Notes: generated by a model not told the origin, from the letters alone. Positions 43,261-53,627 are shown, counted from the first letter of the stretch. The stretch is DNA of 64,000 nt from Meconema thalassinum (GCA_946902985.2 OX336396.1:233382797-233446796); one strand, 5' to 3'. Program-made: numbers and translations.

Positions 43261-43574
43261 CTATTAATTTAATAAGGGGTTAAATTCAGACATGGGCAAA
43301 CATTTTAGGGACAGGGCCAGATGCAAAACAAAATAATCTAGACCGGCCGAAACGAAAAACAACACAATCATGTTTATAGATAGATTAAGAACTTATTATT
43401 CCTGAATTTTAAGCCACACAAACCTTATAGGCTACAATGGTAGAAAACTTAGGAAAATAGAACACACCATCTTTTCCTTGGTTCGTTGAGGCCCAGTATT
43501 CCTTCACCTTTGTTCTATGAACACACCTTCATTATTTGTTAGAAGAGGAAGGAGTATGTGACAAGTGAACCTGT

Positions 43575-43908
43575 TTTTATTTTTTATTTTTTTTAGCGTA
43601 TGGCTTTTAGTGCCGGGAGTGTCTGAGGACATGTTCGGCTCGCCAGTTTTGTAGCTGCTTCGAGACGGACACCCAATGGGTGAGCTACAAGTACCGTCGG
43701 GGAGGAAAGTTGGAATGGAAGGTCGAGGAGTTGGAAGGTAGCAGCTGTGGCCTATAGTTAGGGACCAACCCCGGCATTTGCCTGGAAAGAAGATGGGAAA
43801 CCACAGAAGACCATCTTCAAGGTTGCCGGCGGGGGGATTCGAACCTCCTCGCCTCCCGGATGTGAGCGACTGCCAGCAGTCATGCCGTAACGACCACGGC
43901 TAACTCAC
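43575..43908 (-). mobile_element. tRNA-derived SINE with target duplication (family E)
   Basis: Flanked by CAAGTGAACCTGT (43,562-43,574) and CAAGTGAAACTGT (43,909-43,921), 12 of 13 identical. The minus-strand head has the B-box aggttcgaatcc, then the shared core ('ttgaagatggtcttctgtgg', 'caaatgccgggg') and a distal domain ('gcagctac..ctggcgagccgaacat') also present in the 48.3-kb SINE. It ends in an A-rich tail. It inserted at the end of the hAT coding frame. Confidence 0.8.
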
Positions 43909-43921
43909 CAAGTGAAACTGT

Positions 43922-44220
43922 GACTGTGCTTCTAAAAGGTTTCCATAATCTGGTTGAAACTGGGATAAGCTGATTCTTAGTAGCGCAGCTAAATGGTCTG
44001 TCAATCTATTTCCCACCCTATTTTTGCGAAGCTTCATTGTAGAAAACGCCTGTTCACAGATATAGGAAGATGCGAACATGGCAGTTATCTTCTGTGCATA
44101 AGATTTCAAGTTTGGGAAGCTTGATTTTGTTAGGGCCTTGTAGAACTCAATTTTCGAAAGGTTGAGGAATAGTTGCTTCAATTCATTGTTACATTGCAAC
44201 TCAATCAGTTCTAGCTGCAA
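43922..44220 (-). pseudogene. hAT transposase C-terminal (dimerisation) fragment
   Basis: About 100 residues on the minus strand: 'LELIELQCNNELKQLF', 'FPNLKSYAQKITAMFASSYICEQAFSTMKLRKNRVGNRLTDHLAALLRIS'. The 'MFxSxYxCEQxFSxMKxxKxxxRxRLTD' pattern is the hAT C-terminal dimerisation domain, of the type in ZBED/GTF2IRD2-like transposases. The N-terminal BED finger and the catalytic core are missing. Confidence 0.8.
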
Positions 44221-44316
44221 CTCTAATACTCAAAACGCATAAACACAATGAGATTGAAACAGTTTTTAATTTCTAGGTACACAGGACATAAAGTATGACC
44301 TATATGAAATTGTATA

Positions 44317-45126
44317 AGGTGCGTTCAAAAAGTAACGAACTGGAGGCTGTAATGCGCAAACTGGTGACGACAGCGGCTAATCGTGGCATGTGTAACGAGG
44401 TGTGGTTCCGACCAGAGCGTGGAAGGTCACAGCCCATCGCTAGAGGGCACGCGTGCACGTCAAGTGACGATACAAAGCGAGCAGCAGCATGCATCAATCG
44501 TCCAACCAAGACCAAGACAGTAGGCCATTCGACATGCTTTCTGGTGTGGTTGAAGACTGTGGGCACATACTTTCCGCAAGTGCAGTCGTTTCTTCATGAT
44601 GAAGTGCACACTTCCGACGCTCAATCCGACCACGGCAGCTTTGGCGTTCACTGTCACTCGGCGGTCCTGGATAATGAGTGCATCAACCAGCTGGACGTTG
44701 TCATCGGTAATGCAGGAGGGTGCCCCAGACCAGGCATCATCGGTTAACGACACCCGTCCTTCCCTGAAGCGCTTGTGCCACGCCTTGACCCTTGCAAGGG
44801 ACATGCAGTGTTCGCCGTACACTTGTGACATTCGACGATGAATGTCCGTTTCCCCTACTCCTTCCGCTGTCAGAAACCGAACAACACCTCTTTGCTCTTC
44901 GTTTGACGCCTCCGTGTCACTGTTTTCAATGCGACGGCAGCGTTGGACGATTGATGCATGCTGCTGCTCGCACGTCACGTGACGTGCACGCGTGCCCTCT
45001 AGCGACGGACTGTGACCTTCCATGCTCTGGTCGAAACCACGCTTCGTTACACACGCCACGATTAGCCGATGTCGTCACCGGTTTGCGCATTCCAGCCTCC
45101 GGCTCGTTACTTTTTGAACGCACCTT
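44317..45126 (-). mobile_element. Mariner element with about 190-bp inverted repeats
   Basis: Ends AAGGTGCGTTCAAAAAGTAA (44,317) and its complement at 45,126, with TA on both sides (44,315-44,316 and 45,127-45,128). The inverted similarity extends about 190 bp (to about 44,508 and 44,935). The 430-bp centre codes for the N-terminal half of a mariner transposase on the minus strand; the C-terminal half is gone. The element lies inside the hAT remnant. Confidence 0.8.
44510..44935 (-). pseudogene. Mariner transposase N-terminal half
   Basis: The open frame runs 45,059-44,460, but only the part between the inverted repeats looks like transposase. It has 'EQRGVVRFLTAEGVGETDIHRRMSQVYGEHCMS' (first helix-turn-helix), 'VKAWHKRFREGR' (the WxxRFRxGR motif), 'VDALIIQDRRVTV' and 'LSVGSVHFIMKKRLHLRKVCA' (second helix-turn-helix). 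The catalytic domain is missing because the frame passes straight into the left inverted repeat. This is an internally deleted, non-autonomous copy. Confidence 0.8.
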
Positions 45127-45511
45127 ATAGGTAGTATAATTTAAAACCATGACGAGGGCCAGATTAGACTAGCTCAAGAGCTGCACTTGGCTCGCGGGCC
45201 GTACTTTGTTCATGACTGGCGTTAAATAGAAAAGTGTATAATTAATCGAAACTTTTCTAGGTAATAAGTGCGATGAATACTTGTTAATTGCCGCCCAATG
45301 CAAATGACTGATTGACTGAAAAGCGATTCCTATTAGATATTAGAAGAGATCTGATCCCTCAAAAGATGCGGATATCAGAAAAGAGAAGGGCCAATTAGGG
45401 CAGGATAATGAAAGACACGCTAGGTCTTGGATATCCTAATACTGTCTGGGTGGGAAGAGAATAAGTGTGTTCACCACAGGTGGTCGACAGAAAAGATTGG
45501 TTGGTTGGTTC

Positions 45512-46030
45512 TTAAGTTTAGGGGCTGCGACAACGCGGTCATGTAGCCCCCGTGTACTTTGGGTGTGTGTAGAATCTGTCTGATAACCAGTGTTAATTGT
45601 GATGACTGTATTAGTGTGTGTTATCTGTTTTTTTTTTTAAATTTAAGTACAGACTGCAACTTAGAATTTTTCAAATAGTTCCTACTTTTGCCACCAAGCG
45701 CTACCGTCAACGGCTACTAGGCCAAGTTCAGAACTTAGCTACTAGACGCCACCGCAGTCGGCTCTTGGCAACGAACGTAGAAACCTAAGAGCGATGTATA
45801 GATTCTTAATCTATCCAATTTAGCTTCACACAGGTGTAATTAGTGGAAGAATCTTTAACATGCCATAAATCTATGACGTGGGACAGCCGGCTTTACTTCC
45901 CCTCCGAAGGAAGGCATACTGAGGGATTTTTAATGCTCTTAAAAAATCCAACGGCTTCGACCGGGTTTGAACCCGCTATCTTGGGCATGGAAGCTCAGCA
46001 TGCTACCGACTACGCCTCCGAAGCCGCCAG
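45512..46030 (-). repeat. tRNA-derived SINE, long form (family F), second copy
   Basis: Same organisation as 355-862. The head is at 46,030-45,960 on the minus strand and the tail 'gtcgcagcccctaaactt' is at 45,520-45,540. A 45.63-kb T-run interrupts the body. The protein-like frames across it are coincidental. Confidence 0.7.
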
Positions 46031-46284
46031 AAAAGATTAAGTAAAGGAGTCTGGCATAAGTAAGTGCAAATACAGATCTGTTCAAATTAACTATTAGACT
46101 CAACACACCGATTTCCAACATTTTTAAATTTATTACAACATAGTTGTTTATGAAAGGGAATTTTCTTGTCTGATAGTTGGTGTAATGCGCAATAACAGTT
46201 CCCACTCGATTTATGGAGTCATCCAAGAGGTCGGCAACTCTGCTTTGAACTTCAGCTGTTTTGTATTTTGATGGGATAGTAGGG

Positions 46285-46812
46285 CAGGGGTGCACAACCC
46301 TTTTATAAGTGGGGGCCAAGTTTATTTTTACATAATAAGTGGCGAGCCGCAAGTTACCTTTCCACATAGACACTTGCCAAACCCTACCGCTAAAGTTAAT
46401 GTTACTATTATCTGAATAACCTATTTTACCAGCAGACAAAACATGTGTTTCAATACCATTTTTGTGTCCTATAAATGGTTTCAATCCATTTTTTTTTGGC
46501 AAATTGCGTTAGTAAGTTATCAAATTACTGATTTACAATCAAGTTACTCCTTATTCGAAAAATTTTAGGAGTATATAAAATAAAATAATAGACTACTGTC
46601 ACCAGGTAGTAAAATTTATATTTTAGAAAAATATAGAGAATTCGTAACATCTAAGTATATATTTTTATAATTTTCTTATATCAACTAGTGCCTATAATAA
46701 TGGAAAAAATGTCATCATTCACAATTATGTATATTTACGTTTTCAATAGTAAAGAATATTTATCTGCGGGCCGCAAAAACTGACTTTGAGGGCCGCAGGT
46801 TGTGCACCCCTG
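46285..46812. mobile_element. Non-autonomous hAT-like element with perfect 15-bp inverted ends
   Basis: CAGGGGTGCACAACC (46,285-46,299) is repeated inverted and without mismatch at 46,798-46,812. The flanking 8-mers tagtaggg and atgtaggg agree at 6 of 8. 'gggccgcaa' and 'gcgagccgcaag' subterminal words are typical of hAT ends of this type. The interior is AT-rich and non-coding. Confidence 0.75.
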
Positions 46813-46984
46813 ATGTAGGGTGATAAAAGATGTTAGCAGTTGGCCAATATTGTGATTTTGAATACTAAATTGTGACTTATTTAAATTCTTTATTTTATTG
46901 TATTAATTTGCACACCTCTCTATTTTAATAAAAACACGTGCTTGAGTTTAATAATTTGAACAGATATATAAGTTAGAAAGATGG

Positions 46985-47630
46985 TATATTGGCTATCACG
47001 GCCGGTGAATTAAAACTCAGCAATTCTTCTAGGTTTGTGCCGTGTCTTGTGTGGGGATTCGCCTAGGACACCAAGCTGGCTCATCGGCGGGCTCTTGGTG
47101 TCCCCGCCCGGACCTGCACAGCAGTGACGAACTGCGCGCCACCTCCCTTTATATTAGGTGCAACTGCACCACTTGACTGCGAGAACTATGAGCTCAAGCA
47201 GCCTTAACCTCCCTATGAAGGCTTCCTAAAAGATGATATATTGGCTTTCACGGCCAGTGAATTAAAACTCAGCAATTCTTCTAGGATTGTGGCGTGTTTT
47301 GTGTGGGGTTTCGCCTAGGACACCAAGCTGGCTCATCGGCGGGCTCCTGGTGTCCCCGCCCGGACCCCGACAGGAGTGACGAACTGCGCGCCACCTCCCT
47401 TTATATTTGGTGCAACTGCACCACTTGACTGCGAGAACTATGAGCGAGCTCAAACAGCCTTAACCTCCCTATGAAGGCTACCAAAAAGATGGTATATTGG
47501 CTTTCACGGGCAGTGAATTAAAACTCAGCAATTCTTCTAGGTGTGTGCCGTGTCTTGTGTGGGGTTTCCCCTAGGTCACCAAGCTGGCTCATCGGCGGGC
47601 TCTCGGTGTCCCCGTTTCTGTGTCTAGGTT
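46985..47630. repeat. Tandem repeat, about 254-bp unit, 2.5 copies
   Basis: Unit starts ('tatattggct') lie at 46,985, 47,237 and 47,493 (252 and 256 bp apart). The third unit is cut off after 'cggtgtccccg'. Each unit contains the inverted repeat GGACACCAAG..CTTGGTGTCC around an 18-base loop (perfect in unit 1). A solitary diverged copy lies at 50,697-50,935. Confidence 0.85.
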
Positions 47631-47639
47631 CCTGTGGTC

Positions 47640-48320
47640 ACCATCCATTGTTCCCCAAGACATGAGCTATGAGGAGACACTAAAACTTTCTCTAGAACGA
47701 AAGTGTATTACGGTGACAGAAGCCAAGCATGACAATGTCTCCACTCCACCTGTGGTCGATCATGAATGTGACAAGGCGTGACATCCGTGCCACGCACAAT
47801 TATTCTACCATTCACACCAGAACCATTGTCCTTCTTCTTCTACCGCCTACCATTGAAGACGAGTTATAAAAGGATTGGGCAAGGTTATCAAGCCAGCCCT
47901 GCATTCAGCTTACAAATGACACACACACTCTATGGATGTGGTTTAGTTAGAACAATGGTGGAAACAACGCTTCTTGGAAAGACCTTAATTTGTCAGCCTG
48001 CGGGAAGATACCGCCCACCTTGCCAACATGCTAGGAACAATTAAATATTCCTGTCATATCCCATAATGAATTGGGTTGTGAATCGCTATGAATCAAAGCG
48101 ATATAACGGAATGGAACTGGGGAAGGCCTCTCCGCCCACTAAGGCAGTGTTGCCAATACCACGGGGAGAAAAACAGATGTAGCCTTACCTGCGAGAATGT
48201 AGTAATAATAATTGTTTGTTCAGAAACATTCGCAGGTACATGACAAAAATGTTTTTGGAAATATTACATGTACTTGTCAGTGAATATGGCAGTCATATGT
48301 GAATCATTGCTCGTCTAACA
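47640..48320. other. No recognised feature
   Basis: Sequence between the tandem repeat and a SINE. The 88-codon frame at 47,778-48,044 shows nothing I recognise. Confidence 0.35.
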
Positions 48321-48331
48321 TCTACTGATCA

Positions 48332-48743
48332 AGCGGCTTCGGTGGCGTAGTTGGTAGCATGCTGAACTGCTGTGCCCAAGATAGTGGGTTCAAACCCAGC
48401 CGAAGGCGTCGAATTTTTTAAGAGCGTTAAAATCCTTCAGAATGTCTTCCTTCGGAGAGGAAGTAAAGCCGGTGGTTCCATGTCATAGATTTATGGCATG
48501 TAAATGATCCTTCCACAGACTAAACTTGTGTGAAGCTAAATTTCAAGGTTAGATTTCGTTGGAACGCTCTATGAAAGTTCCAACGTTCACCACTAGGTAT
48601 CAGTGACATCTGGTAGCGAAAGGAGGAACTACATGAAATTGAACGGAACTTGTAGCTCACCCTATGGGTGTCCGCTAGAAGCAGCTACAGCCTCTGGCGA
48701 GCCGAACATATATTCGGACACTCCCGGCATTAAAAGTCATACT

Positions 48744-48779
<36 letters not shown>

Positions 48780-48782
48780 ATT
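48332..48782 (+). mobile_element. tRNA-derived SINE with target duplication (family F head, family E distal domain)
   Basis: Flanked by TACTGATCA at 48,323-48,331 and 48,783-48,791. The head has A-box tggcgtagttgg and B-box gggttcaaaccc; the tail is an AAAT run (48,746-48,782). The first half matches 355-862 and 45,512-46,030. The last 120 bp ('gtagctcaccctatgggtgt..gcgagccgaacat') match the end of the SINE at 43,575, so the element is modular. Confidence 0.85.
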
Positions 48783-48844
48783 TACTGATCATCGATTTTA
48801 ACGTTGTAAACATTTCTTGACAGAGGAGCGGTCCCCATCTTAGC

Positions 48845-49035
48845 AAAAACGTAAAATTAAGCAATTTCATCAATTGTGCCAACATTTGAAAACCTAAAGG
48901 GCCCGGAAAGCTTTCAAATTGTAAGTCTTGGAGAGCTCTATCAAACAAAGCCAAAAAAAAAAAACAAATTTTAAAAATCAATTCTGGCCTAAATGCAGTC
49001 CCGAAAAAAACGGCCTAAAATCGCTTGTTTCTTTG
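48845..49035 (+). repeat. Dispersed repeat, also at 55,755-55,924 inverted
   Basis: Shares 'aaaaacgtaaaattaagc', 'caattgtgcca', 'gcccggaaag' and 'cctaaaat' in order with the complement of 55,755-55,924. It is non-coding. Confidence 0.6.
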
Positions 49036-49153
49036 CCTGTTTTCTTTTTTATTCAAATTCTAGCCAAATTAACTTTTTATATAATTCTTTCTTTAATAAT
49101 ATATTCTAAAATAAGAAGTCACTGAGCATTGGAGCAAATTAAGACACTACAGC

Positions 49154-49687
49154 ATGGTTTTCAAACCTGAAGCATTATATGCTTCGGAGACTTTGACTAG
49201 GAACAGACGGGGACTAGTCGACCAGTTAGTCAAAAGAGAACGCAGGGTATTGAGAAAACTTTTAGGTAACAGATGGATTAACGGACACTTACGTTTGAAG
49301 TCAAACGAAGAGTTATATAGAAAGATAGAACCAGTCACGTCAACAATAAAAAGGAAAAGGTTGTTGTTTTATGGACACACTTTCATAATGTCCAACGATC
49401 GTCTAACAAAGAAAATTTGGAATTTCGTGAAACCAAAAAGGAAAAAATTGGCATGGTTCGAAGAATGCAACAAAGACCTTTTAGAAATTGGTATTCCGGA
49501 CTGCAAAATTATGAACAGGTGTGAATTCAGACACCTAATTAAAATTTACCAGGGATTTAAGGTAGGGACAGAATCCAAAAGACGGGGGGGACTTCTTTCA
49601 GAAGATCGGAAGAAGGCGCTGAGTGATGGGCTCAAGAGATACTGGCAGGACATCAAAGCTGGACGACGATCTAGAACGAAATATTGA
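49154..49687 (+). pseudogene. LINE ORF2 3'-end fragment
   Basis: An intact 177-codon frame that encodes only the C-terminal tail of a LINE polyprotein: 'LYASETLTRNRRGLVDQL', 'KRERRVLRKLLGNRW', 'LLFYGHTFIMSNDRL', 'RYWQDIKAGRR' and stop. It belongs to the same family as 27,860-28,330 (minus strand). The RT core is absent, so it is a 5'-truncated insertion even though the frame is clean, which suggests recent arrival or chance. Confidence 0.75.
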
Positions 49688-49735
49688 TTTTGATTGTTAC
49701 TCCGTAGTCCATAGTGGCTCAATTCGAATGTAAAA

Positions 49736-49960
49736 AAAATATATGTTCCCTGGTTCAATACCCTCAGAAGTTATTTGAATAATTGGAAAAACTTCACACC
49801 GAAAGTAGTTATAAGGATTTAAGTGAAACTCTGCATTAACTCACACTGGCATTCGTAGTGGTAGAAAAGGCAAACTGCTAGTCATATCGACTGGATATGG
49901 TTGAGTTTCATTGGCTCACACTAGCACTCGTAGTGGTAGAAAAGAAAAACTTCTAAATCT
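49736..49960. repeat. Dispersed repeat, inverted copy at 52,905-53,115
   Basis: Shares 'gttcc..ggt..aataccctcag', 'ttaagtgaaactc' and 'cacac..gc..tcgt' with the complement of 52,905-53,115. It also holds an internal partial duplication ('cactcgtagtggtagaaaag' at two places). Function unknown. Confidence 0.5.
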
Positions 49961-50405
49961 TCTTAAAGTTTGCTCACGAGTCTCAGTGTCGTCCATTGCA
50001 GCTTTAAGACCAGAATTGAATTTCTGAGATGAGCCAGGAATCGAATCCGAAGCTCCCTGGTGACAGCCAAGAAAGCTAGCCACGACGCCTCTAGTTGGAC
50101 TTTTTCATGTTTTACCCGTACTCTTATGTAATAGTCCTTTGAGAACTTTTAACAAAGCTAAACGGTTTCTGACAGGATTAAGGTGGCAACAGTGCTCCCA
50201 CCAGGGAGTACAACCTTGAGTTCTCAACCCACCTTGTAGTAGCAGACAATTAATTAAATCTGTAATTACTGGCCAGATGAGTTCTGCTGTGTTTTTATTG
50301 AGGGTTAATCAAAGGCTTGACACAACGTCTACCTTACAATCAGCCGTATGCCATCTGTCATTGATCGAAACTTTCCCGGCAATACTTCAAAGTCAAAGCA
50401 ATAGA

Positions 50406-50514
50406 AAAAAGGAAGATTGTAGTTTTACGTGACTGTGAAACTATGATTAGGCGCCACGGGACCTCGTTTTTACATGGAATCCGAACCACAGGACATAGCA
50501 TTTCACTTCGAAAA
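50406..50514. mobile_element. Short SINE (family H) with 12-bp target duplication, second copy
   Basis: Flanked by CAAAGCAATAGA at 50,394-50,405 and 50,515-50,526. About 109 bp, inverted relative to 20,627-20,769, and missing the 'cgattcccggtcaaagcatg' end of that copy. The A-run on the left (aaaaaagg) corresponds to the T-run on the right there. Confidence 0.8.
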
Positions 50515-50669
50515 CAAAGCAATAGAGATTTATTGTTTTTTGTTTGTTAAGGTAGTCTATGATAAACTTGTACAACTATTCGGCATTCCGTATGCAGGGT
50601 ATTCTGAATATGTGTGGTTGCAATAATACCTAGAAGGGATGAACTGTGGTAATATGACATACTTATGAC

Positions 50670-51849
50670 CAGGGCGCAGATGTTGATGATCTGTTTAAAA
50701 TATGAAACGCAGCAATTTCTCTAGGTTTATGCCGTGTCTTGTGTGGGATTTTGCCTAGGACACCAAACTGGCTCATCAGCGGGCTCTTGATGTCCGTGCT
50801 CGGACACCCACAGGAGTAGTGAACTGCGTGCTACCTCACTTTTTATGAAGCGCACCTGCGCCTCCTAACTGCGAGAGCTAATAGCTGGTGCAGGTTTAAC
50901 CTCCCTATGAAGGCTTCCAAAAAGATGGTACCGTATGTTAAAAAATTGATTTAAAACATGACTCCAAGAATCCAATAAAATGACATAATAACTTTATAGC
51001 ATGACCTATTAGTATGAAAAGAGATGAATAAAACCATGTCTGCACAATTACTTATTGGAAAATTTTAATATATTATGAGAAATTAGAACCTTGAGTCAAT
51101 AAACACACTTTTAATTGGATTAGTACCGGTTTCGTCCAAATTGTGACCTTCCTCAACAGATTAGATCTCAAATAAATCAAATGTAGTGGCAAGTCTTACA
51201 CTTAATGTTTTTCTAAACATAAAAATGGTTGTTGTAAAAACATATATCTGCAGATACTAGTAGTCTAAAAGCTAAAAATGCATCAAAATTTTATAAAATC
51301 TGATCTGATACAAGTACTTCATATATTAAAAGTGAAAGACAAAACTCTTGAAAAGATCAGCTTGAAGTTGAAAATGTGGATATTATAAAGTCTTGCATAG
51401 AAATTTTGAGGTAAATATGATCGTCTGTTCATGTGAGAGTAAATGTCCTTTGGATTATGTTAATATAAAAGATATAATCAAGGGAAAAAAACGAGAATTT
51501 AAAATGTAATGACTTCTGATCGACAACGAGTTTTGAAGATCCTCATGTCCCTGCATTCATCTTCACTTTATAGTTCCAATACTGCTACAAAATGCATCAA
51601 GCCTCTTTTAAATATGAGGAAATGTCTCAAAAATTATAAAATAGTCAAATACATTCCATAAAATCACTAAGGTACACTATACTTTTAGAAAATGCCATCA
51701 TAATAAACGACAAAAATTATCAAATTTGACGCAATAAATTGGTATTTCATTTCTACAATGTGGGAACTATGATCAGGATTTCTGTATAAGGTAACCAAAT
51801 TTGTGGTGAACCAATTATATGATGACACGTCATCAAATTCCGCAACCTG
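50670..51849. mobile_element. Diverged hAT MITE (relative of 39,003-39,554) with nested repeat
   Basis: Starts cagggcgcagatgttgatga and ends gatgacacgtcatc..ccgcaacctg, paralleling both ends of the 39.0-kb element. The flanks cttatgac and ctgatgat agree at 6 of 8. Inside are a copy of the 254-bp repeat (50,697-50,935) and about 400 bp absent from the shorter copy. Confidence 0.55.
50697..50935. repeat. Solitary copy of the 254-bp repeat unit
   Basis: 'cagcaattt..ctagg', 'gtgtcttgtgtggg', 'ctggctcatc' and 'cctccctatgaaggcttcc' follow in the same order as in 46,985-47,490. The hairpin arms are eroded (GGACACCAA / TTGATGTCC). Confidence 0.75.
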
Positions 51850-52001
51850 CTGATGATACTAACCTGGGTGTTTAGGCAACGATAGCATAGGCTGTAACTG
51901 TGTACAAAATAAGTTCCATATAGTTAACTAACTCTTCGTACCCGTCGTGGACGGGTATGCGGTCTATGGGTAAAAAGTAAATCCACAGTTTTAGCCCTTA
52001 A

Positions 52002-52494
52002 GTCGCCTCCGTAGCGTAGCGGTCAGCATGGATAGCTGCCACCCCGGAGGTCCTGGGTTCGATTCCCGGCTCTGCCACGAAATTTGAAAAGTGGTATGAG
52101 GACTGGAACGGGGTCTACTCAGCCTCGGGTGGTCCAAATGAGTAGAGGGGTTTCGATTCCCACCTCAGCCATCCTCGAAGTGGTTTTCCGTGGTTTCCCA
52201 CTTCGTCTTCGGGCAAATGCCGGGATGGTACCTCCTGCAAGGCCACGGCCTCCTTCCCTCTTCCTAGCCTATCCATCCCAATCTTCCATCCCTTCCCATC
52301 CCTCATGAGGCCCCTGTTCACTTTGCAGGTGAGGCCGCCTGGGCGAAGTGCTGATCACACCTCCCCAGTTGTATCCACCCCGACCAGATGTTCCAAGCTC
52401 CAGGACACTGCCCATAGAGGCGGTAGTGGTGAGTTCCCTCGCTGAGTCCGTGGGAACCACCAACCTAGAGGGTAAATTGACTAAATAAAAAAAA
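52002..52494 (+). mobile_element. tRNA-derived SINE (family J) copy 1
   Basis: Flanked by perfect 15-bp duplications AGTTTTAGCCCTTAA (51,987-52,001 and 52,495-52,509). The head (52,002-52,078) has A-box tagcgtagcgg and B-box gggttcgattcc. The body contains a second ttcgattccc motif and the core 'gtggttttccgtggtttccc'. It ends in 'actaaataaaaaaaa'. It is about 95% alike with the copies at 53.1 and 59.1 kb. The reading frames within it are not genes. Confidence 0.92.
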
Positions 52495-52544
52495 AGTTTT
52501 AGCCCTTAAAGTAAGAGGAGAATGCCTTCCCCAAAGTCAATGGA

Positions 52545-52680
52545 AAAAAGGGAAAATAGAACCCAGCTCAGAAATCCTTCGGGGTCGCCAACTTCACCAG
52601 CCGTGAGCCCTTGAAGGTGTAGCACGATTCAGGGTGCAGGTTAAGTGGTGGGGCTACTAACGTTTCCGTATTATTATTAG
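52545..52680 (-). repeat. Family-D repeat fragment
   Basis: Complement of the block at 15,925-16,045 ('gtagccccaccact', 'gggctcac', 'ggtgaccccgagg'-like). Confidence 0.6.
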
Positions 52681-52904
52681 ATTAATGTTTTATATTATTT
52701 TTTCAAACAGAGAAATTAATTTTGTAGCAGTGGTAACGATTCATTTCCATACCAAAGTAAATGTATTGCTGAGTTATTTGAGGGACATTTAAACCACAAA
52801 TTTTGGAATTATTGTTGGTGTATTCGTAATTAAGTTTTGTCGTTTTCTACATTTTTCCAAACGTAAAGGACAAACGAAATATTTCTTACGAGGTGCCGGC
52901 ATAA

Positions 52905-53115
52905 TAGACACACGGTAGTGTGATGATTGTTCACCGGAGACTCAACCATATCCGGTCGATTAGAATAGAAGTTCGTCTTTTCTACCCCCAACGAACGCTA
53001 GTGTGAGTCAATGAAGAGTTTCACTTAAACCCTTTAGTTCCGCTGTGAATATTTTTCAAAGAACCATAACAACGCCTGAGGGTATTGCCAATGGAACACA
53101 TTAAAGAAATAATTA
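52905..53115. repeat. Dispersed repeat, inverted relative to 49,736-49,960
   Basis: See 49,736-49,960. It ends about 14 bp before the family-J SINE copy 2. Confidence 0.5.
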
Positions 53116-53128
53116 TGAAAATAAGGAA

Positions 53129-53627
53129 GTCGCCTCCGTAGCGTAGCGGTCAGCTTGGTTAGCTGCCGCCCCGGAGGTCCTGGGTTCGATTCCCGGCTCT
53201 GCCACGAAATTTGAAAAGTGGTATGAGGACTGGAACGGGGTCTACTCAGCCTCGGGTGGTCAAAATGAGTAGAGGGGGTTCGATTCCCACCTCAGCCATC
53301 CTCGAAGTGGTTTTCCGTGGTTTCCCACTTCGTCTTCGGGCAAATGCCGGGATGGTACCTACTGTAAGGCCACGGCCGCCTCCTTCCCTCTTCCTAGCCT
53401 ATCCATCCCTATCTTCCATCCCTTCCCCTCCCTCATGAGGCCCCTGTTCGCTTTGCAGGTGAGGCCGCCTGGGCGAAGTGCTGATCACACCTCCCCAGTT
53501 GTATCCATCCCGACCAGATGTTCCAAGCTCCAGGACACTGCCCATAGAGGCGGTAGTGGTGAGTTCCCTCGCTGAGTCCGTGGGAACCACCAACCTAGAG
53601 GGTAAATTGACTAAATAAAAAAAAAAG
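53129..53627 (+). mobile_element. tRNA-derived SINE (family J) copy 2
   Basis: Nearly identical to 52,002-52,494 including head, double B-box and A-tail. Only a 5-bp possible duplication (aagga) flanks it. Its tail lies 14 bp from the end of HINE copy 4. Confidence 0.88.

Larger units (their letters stand above)
43287..45220 (-). mobile_element. hAT transposon remnant with nested SINE and mariner
   Basis: The ends CAGACATGGGCAAAC (43,287) and, on the complement, GCCAGTCATGAACAAAG (45,220) are imperfect inverted repeats of hAT type. The flanks gttaaatt (43,279-43,286) and gttaaata (45,221-45,228) match at 7 of 8 bases. Inside are a hAT transposase C-terminus (43,922-44,220, minus strand), a SINE (43,575-43,908) and a mariner (44,317-45,126). 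Without the insertions the remnant is about 790 bp. Confidence 0.6.

Noticed and set aside
45939..46502. 187-codon minus-strand frame
   Set aside because: It spans a hAT MITE end and a SINE head with no conserved domain; chance frame.
46985..47630. CRISPR array or direct-repeat array of that kind
   Set aside because: Units are 254 bp without unique spacers, and the genome is eukaryotic.
52084..52308. Similar 74-148-codon frames at 52.1, 53.2 and 59.2 kb as a gene family
   Set aside because: They lie inside three copies of one SINE and carry no protein motif.
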